Source: Pelobacter sp.
Lineage (GTDB): Bacteria; Desulfobacterota; Desulfuromonadia; Geobacterales; Pseudopelobacteraceae
DNA length: 39,939 nt
Direction of reading: 5' to 3'
Assembly (NCBI GenBank): GCA_030824515.1
Contig: JAVBXN010000022.1
Span: forward strand, 1 to 39,939
Shown here: in pieces, positions 34,280 through 39,939 of the stretch
Layout: each line of letters starts with the position of its first letter
How positions within the stretch are numbered: position 1 is the first letter of the stretch
Notes under the pieces: generated by a model
Database searches by the model: none
What the model was told of the DNA's origin: nothing
Seen by the model: only the letters and a program-made list of their open reading frames with translations
Translations under genes and position numbers: made by a program

Positions 34280-34308
34280 TTGATATAGATTGATTTGCAT
34301 GTTAAATT
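34280..34308 (+). promoter_or_regulatory. Candidate sigma70 promoter of the chemotaxis operon
   Basis: TTGATA (34280-34285), a 17-bp spacer and TAAATT (34303-34308), predicting a start near 34315. No sigma54 or sigma28 motif with correct spacing was found in 34131-34379; the rest of this region is AT-rich with no gene. Confidence 0.45.
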
Positions 34309-34379
34309 CTCAAACTACTATTCATGCTACAGTATTGGCAGTCAGGCTACTCATCATGCAGTCCGGGGAGGAATGACAA

Positions 34380-34874
34380 ATGCAAGACGCGCTCGTGCCG
34401 GTTAAGGCTGACGATGCCCATGGCGAACTCATCCAGTTGGTAAGTTTCAATCTTGATCAGGAAGAATACGGCGTTGATGTGCTTAAAGTGCGCGAAATCA
34501 TCCGCATGCCGGTTGTCACGCGGGTACCCAACACTCCACACTACGTGGAAGGCGTTATTAATCTGCGCGGCAAGGTTATCCCGATAATTTCCATGAGAAA
34601 AAAATTCGGTCTGATGGAGGCTGAAAACGACAAACAGACCAGGATCATGGTTATGGATGTTGAAGGTGAGTTGATGGGGTTCATTGTGGATGCCGTTTCC
34701 GAGGTGATCCGCATCTCCGGCAGCGAAATTCAACCTTCACCCGCAGTGGTTACCGGGGGTATCGACCAGGAATGCATTGCCGGTGTCATCAACCAGGCCG
34801 AGCGTTTACTGGTGTTGTTGAAGCTGGAGATGATGTTTTCCCGTGACGAGAAGAAATTTTTCTCCGGTATGTAA
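34380..34874 (+). CDS. cheW: Chemotaxis adaptor CheW
   Basis: The protein has 164 residues, with GGAGG 8 nt before the ATG. The CheW SH3-like fold spans about 15-158: LVSFNLDQEEYGVDVLKVREIIRM, TRVPNTPHYVEGVINLRGKVIPIISMRKKFGL, RIMVMDVEGELMGFIVDAVSEVIRI and INQAERLLVLLKLEMMF. It links chemoreceptors to the kinase CheA. First gene of a run cheW-cheA-cheR-HDOD-cheB. Confidence 0.95.
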   Translation: MQDALVPVKADDAHGELIQLVSFNLDQEEYGVDVLKVREIIRMPVVTRVPNTPHYVEGVINLRGKVIPIISMRKKFGLMEAENDKQTRIMVMDVEGELMGFIVDAVSEVIRISGSEIQPSPAVVTGGIDQECIAGVINQAERLLVLLKLEMMFSRDEKKFFSGM

Positions 34875-34918
34875 TTTGTTGGATAAAATAAACAATAAAG
34901 ATCCGGGAGCAAGCTGAC

Positions 34919-36757
34919 ATGCCACCAATTGACTGCGAAGACCAGGAACTCCTGGAAGGATTTCTTACCGAGACGACCGAGTTGATTGAAAAGCTGGATG
35001 ACGATCTCATTACACTTGAGAAGGCTTCCGACGATACCGAACTGATGAATCGTATCTTTCGTTCGATTCACACGATCAAGGGCGCTTCCAGTTTTCTCGG
35101 TTTCGACCTCTTGGTAAAAGTTGCCCATAAGACCGAAGACGTGCTCAATCGTCTTCGAAAAGGGGAGCTGGTTGTTACTCCGGAAATAATGGATGTAATT
35201 CTTGAAGCCACCGATCTTGTCAAGCTGCTGGTGGGCGATATCAAGGCCGGTGATATTCAGGAACGTGAAATAGATGGCACCATAGCCAAGCTGCTGCCTT
35301 TTCTGTCGGAAAATGCCGGCGCCGCTCAGAAGGCTGCCGAGCCAGTGCAGCCGGTTTCGGAAACCTCTCCAGCCCAGTCAGTTGAAACTCCGGTTCCTGA
35401 TGCTCAGACGTCTCCCGAGGTAGCTCCTGCTCCTGAGGCCGTTCCCGAATCCACACCACCGTCCCAACCTCAACCGGCTCCTGTTCCTGCTCCGAAGCCG
35501 GCGACTGACGTTGCTCCCAAAAAAGCTCCTGCCCCACCCAAGCCAGCCGATTCCAAGGGTGATGATCTTTCGGACAATTCCACAGTCAGGGTTGATGTAA
35601 AGCGTCTTGATGATCTGATGAATCAGGTTGGCGAGCTGGTTCTGGAGCGTAACCGCATGATTCAGATCAATCAGGATCTGCAACAGGGAGAAGCTGAACG
35701 TCCTGATTTCCAGGAAGAGTTCGGCAAACTCACCAAGCGGATGAGTTTTGTCACTTCGGAACTTCAGATGCAGGTATTGAAGATGCGTATGATTCCGGTG
35801 GAAAAGGTCTTCAAAAAATTTCCCCGTATTGTGAGAAGCATGTCCCGTGATCTGGGCAAAGAAGTGGACCTGCAGATATTCGGCGAAGAAACCGAGCTGG
35901 ATCGTTCCGTTGTCGACGAAATCGGCGATCCGTTGATCCACTTGATCCGCAATGCGATGGATCACGGTCTGGAATCTCCGGATGAACGGGTTGCGGCCGG
36001 TAAATCAAGAGTAGGCACGCTTGTTCTTGCTGCTGTGCATGAAGGAAACCAGATCATTATCAGCATCAAGGATGACGGTCGCGGTATCGATACCGAAAGG
36101 GTCGGCCGCAAGGCCATAGAAAAAGGGTTGCTGACGGAAGAACAGCTGGCGGCATTGAGCCAGCGTGAGATGTTCGACCTGATCTTCCTGCCCGGTTTTT
36201 CAACCAAGGAGAAAGCCACCGATCTTTCTGGACGTGGTGTCGGTATGGATGTTGTCAAGACCAACATCAAAAAGCTGAACGGCCTGATCGAAATCAAGAG
36301 CGAAAAGGGACAGGGATCGGAATTCATCCTGCGCCTGCCGCTTACGCTGGCGATCATCCAGTCACTGCTGGTTGAGGTGGAAGGAGAGGTTTATTCGATA
36401 CCGCTTTCTTCGGTACTGGAAACTATCCGGGTTGATCAGCGTAAATTCCACATGATCGGCGGCCAGGAAGTACTTAAATTGCGTGACATGGTTCTGCCAC
36501 TTATTCGCCTGCAGAAAGTTTTCAATGTTCAGCAGCGCAGCGAGAGTGAAGATTTCTGCTACGTGGTTGTGGTGGGCGCCGCTGACAAGCGGATGGGTCT
36601 GGTGGTAACCCGACTGGTCGGACAACAGGAGGTCGCCATCAAGTCATTAGGAAATTATCTTGCAAATATTCCCGGTATAGCCGGTTCGACAATACTTGGC
36701 GATGGTCGTGTGACACTGATCGTCGATCCGGTGGGCATGATTGAGGGTAATGAATAA
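34919..36757 (+). CDS. cheA: Chemotaxis histidine kinase CheA
   Basis: The protein has 612 residues. The P1 Hpt domain (about 5-110) has H51 in RSIHTIKGASSFLGF. Residues about 130-215 are a Pro/Ala/Glu-rich linker in place of a recognisable CheY/CheB-binding P2 domain. P3 dimerisation (about 218-290, VRVDVKRLDDLMNQVGELVL) is followed by the P4 kinase domain with HLIRNAMDHGLE (N box), DDGRGI (G1) and GRGVGMDVV (G2), then a CheW-like P5 domain (about 475-610). It autophosphorylates under receptor control and passes phosphate to CheY-type proteins and CheB. No cheY is present in the window. Confidence 0.96.
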   Translation: MPPIDCEDQELLEGFLTETTELIEKLDDDLITLEKASDDTELMNRIFRSIHTIKGASSFLGFDLLVKVAHKTEDVLNRLRKGELVVTPEIMDVILEATDLVKLLVGDIKAGDIQEREIDGTIAKLLPFLSENAGAAQKAAEPVQPVSETSPAQSVETPVPDAQTSPEVAPAPEAVPESTPPSQPQPAPVPAPKPATDVAPKKAPAPPKPADSKGDDLSDNSTVRVDVKRLDDLMNQVGELVLERNRMIQINQDLQQGEAERPDFQEEFGKLTKRMSFVTSELQMQVLKMRMIPVEKVFKKFPRIVRSMSRDLGKEVDLQIFGEETELDRSVVDEIGDPLIHLIRNAMDHGLESPDERVAAGKSRVGTLVLAAVHEGNQIIISIKDDGRGIDTERVGRKAIEKGLLTEEQLAALSQREMFDLIFLPGFSTKEKATDLSGRGVGMDVVKTNIKKLNGLIEIKSEKGQGSEFILRLPLTLAIIQSLLVEVEGEVYSIPLSSVLETIRVDQRKFHMIGGQEVLKLRDMVLPLIRLQKVFNVQQRSESEDFCYVVVVGAADKRMGLVVTRLVGQQEVAIKSLGNYLANIPGIAGSTILGDGRVTLIVDPVGMIEGNE

Positions 36758-36823
36758 TCTGCCTTCTGCTATTCAAAATCATGCTCTGCAAATTACATTC
36801 TGAAAATCATCAAGGGGTACGAC

Positions 36824-37651
36824 GTGGCAATATCTGATAAAGACTTCGAGCAGCTCAGGGACTTCATCTACAACCTGTGCGGCATGTATTTTCATACCAC
36901 CAAGAAGTATTTTCTGGAAAGCCGGCTGACCCGCAGAATGGAAGCAACCGGAGCAAAAACATGCCAGGATTACTATCTGCTGCTAAAGTCTCCAAGGGGT
37001 TCCGAGGAACTCAAATACCTGATGGATGAGATTACCACCAACGAAACCTATTTTTTCCGTAATGTTCCGCAGTTGACCGCTCTTGAAACAAAGTTGCTCC
37101 CGGAAATCGTTGAAACAAAAAACAAGATGGGTTTTCGCAAGCTTCGCATCTGGAGTGCTGCCTCATCATCAGGAGAAGAGGCCTACACGATGGCGATGAT
37201 ATTGCTTGAAAAACGTGCCACTCTACTGAAGGACTGGATCATAGAAATAGTCGGCACAGACATAAACGAGACCGTGATCGCCCAGGCCAAGGAGGGCGTC
37301 TACAATGCCTATTCCGTCCGCAATATTCCAGATCTCTACAAACGCAAATACATACGCGAGGACAACGGCAAGTTCATCCTGTCGCCTGAAGTTAAGAAGT
37401 TCGTCACATTTAACAAGCTCAATCTGTATGAAGACTCAAAAATGATTTTCATGAAGAGCTTTGACTTTATTTTCTGCGCAAATGTGCTGATTTATTTCGA
37501 TACCGCATCAAAATCAAAAGTTGTTCAGCATTTTTATAACAACCTGCAGCCGTACGGTTATTTTTTTGTTGGCCAGTCGGAATCCCTGCACGGAGTTAAC
37601 GACAAATTCAAAACCGTTCATTTCACCGGCGGTTTTGGCTACAAAAAATAG
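36824..37651 (+). CDS. cheR: Chemoreceptor glutamate methyltransferase CheR
   Basis: The protein has 275 residues from a GTG (AAGGGG 6 nt upstream). The N-terminal helical domain contains FEQLRDFIYNLCGMYF and ESRLTRRMEATG. The SAM-binding domain has ITTNETYFFRN, LRIWSAASSSGEEAYTMAMILLE, GTDINETVIAQAKEGVYNAYSVRN, FDFIFCANVLIYFD and GYFFVGQSESLHG. It methylates receptor glutamates for adaptation, opposed by CheB two genes downstream. Confidence 0.95.
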   Translation: MAISDKDFEQLRDFIYNLCGMYFHTTKKYFLESRLTRRMEATGAKTCQDYYLLLKSPRGSEELKYLMDEITTNETYFFRNVPQLTALETKLLPEIVETKNKMGFRKLRIWSAASSSGEEAYTMAMILLEKRATLLKDWIIEIVGTDINETVIAQAKEGVYNAYSVRNIPDLYKRKYIREDNGKFILSPEVKKFVTFNKLNLYEDSKMIFMKSFDFIFCANVLIYFDTASKSKVVQHFYNNLQPYGYFFVGQSESLHGVNDKFKTVHFTGGFGYKK

Positions 37652-37668
37652 CCTGAAAGGTTTTGAAT

Positions 37669-38577
37669 ATGGACAAAAAGCAGATGATGGAACGAGCTGA
37701 AATTCTGGTGGGGGCGGTGGACGACCTTCCTACCATTCCGGTCGTCGCGACTCAGGTTATCCAGATGCTCGACGACCACAATGTCAGTGTGGAGGAAATT
37801 GCTGACCTGATGCTGACCGATCAGGTGATGACCGCTCGCGTCATGAAGCTGATAAACTCGCCTATCTACAGGCCAACCAATGAAATTACTTCGCTGAAAC
37901 GTGCACTGGTGTATCTCGGACTGCGGCATATCCGCGAACTGGCGTTGACCACTTCGGTCATCAGCGCTTTTGATGCCGACTCCGGCGCTATCGAATTAAA
38001 CTCTTTCTGGGAACACTCCTTTGGCGTCGGGATGGTTTCTAAGATCATTGCAAAGAAAGTCGGATACGAGGATCTTGAAAAGGCCTACATCGCCGGTATC
38101 ATACACGATCTGGGAGAGGTGTTTCTCAGCAACTACATGCGTGAACCCTTTCAGGAAGTGCTGGATAGGATCAAAAACCACCCGATCAGGTTGGTTGATG
38201 CCGAGGCAGAAATGCTTGGCACGACCCACTGCGAGATCGGACTCTGCATTGCCCGCAAATGGAACTTTCCGGATGTATATTGCGAAGTGATTTCCTGTCA
38301 CCACAAGCCGGGCGAGGCCGAAATAGACCCGGTTCTTTGCGCGATAGTCAATCTTTCGGACCTGTTTTGCACCGTTCGCGAACTAAACTACAGCGGTCGT
38401 CAATGGATCAGCTTCAACCTCGGTGAAGAAGAAGCATGGAATATTCTCAAGAAAGAATCACCCGCATTGGCCAAGCTGGATGTGGAACGTTTCTGCTATG
38501 AGTTGGATGATGCAATACCTGATGTAAAGGATTTGGTATCATCCATATTTAATGCCAACGAGCAGGTGAAATCTTGA
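37669..38577 (+). CDS. HDOD-domain protein in the chemotaxis operon
   Basis: The protein has 302 residues from the ATG at 37669 (GAAAGG 9 nt upstream; a TTG at 37663 is too close to it). The HDOD domain (about 15-215) contains LPTIPVVATQVIQMLDDHNVSVEEIADLMLTDQVMTARVMKLINSP and AYIAGIIHDLGEVFLSNYM, keeping an H-D pair, and HHKPGEAE further on. HDOD proteins are HD-like domains often linked to signalling, usually without proven phosphodiesterase activity. Its stop overlaps the cheB ATG by 1 nt, so it is a true operon member. Its role in chemotaxis is unknown. Confidence 0.9.
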   Translation: MDKKQMMERAEILVGAVDDLPTIPVVATQVIQMLDDHNVSVEEIADLMLTDQVMTARVMKLINSPIYRPTNEITSLKRALVYLGLRHIRELALTTSVISAFDADSGAIELNSFWEHSFGVGMVSKIIAKKVGYEDLEKAYIAGIIHDLGEVFLSNYMREPFQEVLDRIKNHPIRLVDAEAEMLGTTHCEIGLCIARKWNFPDVYCEVISCHHKPGEAEIDPVLCAIVNLSDLFCTVRELNYSGRQWISFNLGEEEAWNILKKESPALAKLDVERFCYELDDAIPDVKDLVSSIFNANEQVKS

Positions 38578-39665
38578 TGCTCACGCCTCAAACTCCCAAA
38601 ATACGTGTTCTTATTGTCGATGATTCCTCGTTCATGCGGATGGCTATCCGTAGCATTCTTTCGAAAGATCCCGTTTTTGATATAGTTGGCACTGCCGCAG
38701 ATGGTGTGGAGGGGGTTGAGAAGGCGATAGCCCTTAAGCCCGACATCATTACCATGGATGTGGAAATGCCCCGTATGGACGGCATTGCTGCTTTGAAGCA
38801 GGTCATGTCCAAGGCTCCTACAAAAGTCATCATGGTTTCGACCCTGACAAATGAGGGGGCTAAATCCACCTTTGAGGCACTGGACGCAGGCGCAATCGAC
38901 TATATTCCAAAAAATGTAACCGATTCAGCCGATGCCCAGAATATTTTCCGTCAGGAACTGCTTCGCAAGTTGAAAGAGGCGGTCAAGTCGCGTTTCACGC
39001 GTCCGCTCGGTGCGGCAGCGCCGGCAATGAGGTCTGCGACAACAGCTTCAGTCGTGCCGCAGCGGCCTACTTCGTCCCGGTTTATCGGAAAGAAGATTCA
39101 ATACGTCGGTATCGGGGCCTCGACAGGCGGACCGGTTGCTCTTCAAGAGGTGCTTTCCCGAATCCCGGTAAATTTTCCATACGGCATCATGGTCGGCATT
39201 CATATGCCAAAAGCATTTACCGGGCCATATGCCGATCGTCTTAACGCAAAGTGCTCGATGACAATCCGCGAGGCGGTCGATGGCGACATTCTCAAGCCTG
39301 GTCTGGCTTTGATAGCTCCGGGCGGCATGCATACCACTCTGGTCCGTCAGGGAAGCCACATAATTGTAAAAACGCAACCAACCAGCAATTATCCGCAGTA
39401 TGTCTATATCCCATCGATTGATCTGATGCTGTCCAGCATGGTTGAAGCCACCGGGGGGGCAATGCTTGGAGTCATACTGACCGGGATGGGCAGTGACGGC
39501 TTCAAAGGGATGCAATTGCTGAAACAGAAGGGTGGCGTGACAATTGCTCAGGATGAAGCCACCTCAACCATCTACGGCATGCCAAAAGCCTGCGTTGATG
39601 GTGGAGTCGCAGACGAAGTTTTGCCGTTGGGCCAGATCGGTTTCGAAATTTCAAAATTCATGTAA
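38577..39665 (+). CDS. cheB: Chemoreceptor methylesterase/deamidase CheB
   Basis: The protein has 362 residues. The ATG at 38577 was chosen because AGGTGA lies 8 nt upstream and it overlaps the preceding stop (TGATG). The receiver (about 8-130) has D15/D16 and phospho-acceptor D61 (ITMDVEMPRMDG). A linker rich in Ala/Pro/Ser (about 144-168) leads to the esterase domain with catalytic S182 in GIGASTGGP, H209 in GIHMPKAF and D307 in LTGMGSDG, then a conserved end KACVDGGVADEVLPL. It removes methyl groups from receptors when phosphorylated by CheA. Confidence 0.96.
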   Translation: MLTPQTPKIRVLIVDDSSFMRMAIRSILSKDPVFDIVGTAADGVEGVEKAIALKPDIITMDVEMPRMDGIAALKQVMSKAPTKVIMVSTLTNEGAKSTFEALDAGAIDYIPKNVTDSADAQNIFRQELLRKLKEAVKSRFTRPLGAAAPAMRSATTASVVPQRPTSSRFIGKKIQYVGIGASTGGPVALQEVLSRIPVNFPYGIMVGIHMPKAFTGPYADRLNAKCSMTIREAVDGDILKPGLALIAPGGMHTTLVRQGSHIIVKTQPTSNYPQYVYIPSIDLMLSSMVEATGGAMLGVILTGMGSDGFKGMQLLKQKGGVTIAQDEATSTIYGMPKACVDGGVADEVLPLGQIGFEISKFM

Positions 39666-39706
39666 CTTTTTAAAAAATCAACTACTCAAGTATCCATTCA
39701 ATTGAG

Positions 39707-39754
39707 GTTAAAATGAGAGGGGCGGTCACAATGGACCGCCCCTCTCATTTTAAC
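39707..39754. terminator. Bidirectional intrinsic terminator after the chemotaxis operon
   Basis: A perfect 21-bp stem (39707-39727 with 39734-39754) with a 6-nt loop ACAATG. The stem itself ends in TTAAAA/TTTTAA, so it works on both strands: for cheB (plus) and for the membrane protein gene arriving from the right (minus). Confidence 0.92.
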
Positions 39755-39801
39755 AGAAGCTATTTTGCCGGCGCTTCAACATACAACTCACGCCTGATAT
39801 G

Positions 39802-39939
39802 TCATTTGTTGACTGCGACTCCTGCTTTAGACATTTTTGCCGACAATCCTTTGGCAAATCCCAGCATCAGTATCACTGCCGGCATTACCTGTACTACAAC
39901 GATCAGGGCACAGAATCCCAGGAATACCCAGACAAAAAT
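39802..39939 (-). CDS. Membrane protein, C-terminal 45 residues
   Basis: The frame enters from the right edge and ends at a TGA (complement 39802-39804). The visible part begins with a hydrophobic helix, FVWVFLGFCALIVVVQVMPAV, followed by ILMLGFAKGLSAKMSKAGVAVNK. No family was recognised. Its message would run into the terminator at 39707-39754. Confidence 0.6.
   Translation of the reverse strand: MFVWVFLGFCALIVVVQVMPAVILMLGFAKGLSAKMSKAGVAVNK

Noticed and set aside
1..39939. CRISPR arrays, tRNA or rRNA genes, prophage genes
   Set aside because: No regularly spaced repeats, no tRNA or rRNA signatures and no phage proteins were found; the only mobile element seen is the IS4 copy.

Overview
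The window looks like a chromosomal segment of a Geobacter/Pelobacter-type bacterium (Desulfuromonadota, Geobacterales). The reasons are GEMM-I riboswitches of the A20 type, many sigma54 activators, an arginine decarboxylase with a carboxynorspermidine dehydrogenase, anaerobic-type cobalamin genes, and a lon gene preceded by an Hsp20 gene. This assignment is an inference from gene content only. Metabolic genes are GC-rich; the 7.4-10.8 kb block is visibly poorer in GC.

Layout. 1-5.0 kb (minus): the start of a secreted repeat protein whose 3' end lies beyond the window, then a two-component pair, a kinase with a substrate-binding-protein sensor and an NtrC-type sigma54 activator. 5.0-7.2 kb: a small membrane protein and carboxynorspermidine dehydrogenase. 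7.4-10.8 kb (plus): two tandem cyclic-dinucleotide riboswitch/terminator units, then an L,D-transpeptidase, an Lpp-like lipoprotein ending in Lys-Lys and a YafK-like L,D-transpeptidase-fold lipoprotein. 10.9-15.9 kb: speA (minus), then hsp20-lon (plus). 16.1-17.4 kb: a complete IS4-family element with an 18-bp inverted repeat and a 9-bp target duplication, inserted exactly at the start codon of thiL. 17.4-22.6 kb: thiL-tkt, a Crp/Fnr regulator, DAHP synthase and a 6S-like RNA. 22.7-27.4 kb: a Spy/CpxP-like protein, a secreted protein and a BaeSR two-component system. 27.5-31.8 kb (minus): cobalamin genes, including a CobJ-CobQ fusion. 31.9-34.1 kb (minus): a lytic transglycosylase and a second sigma54 activator. 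34.4-39.7 kb (plus): cheW-cheA-cheR-HDOD-cheB. The window ends in the 3' part of a membrane protein gene on the minus strand.

The strongest undescribed signal is a shared control region at two loci 24 kb apart (about 0.86-1.12 kb and 24.87-25.20 kb). Each has a -24/-12 sigma54 promoter, a single GCAACC-N2-GGTTGC palindrome about 112-114 bp upstream of the predicted start site, and farther upstream a pair of the same palindrome with centres 17 bp apart. Each drives a gene for an exported protein. The sigma54 activator encoded beside the first locus is the obvious candidate regulator. The second signal is a tandem cGAMP-type riboswitch placed ahead of a complete lipoprotein-to-peptidoglycan attachment set.
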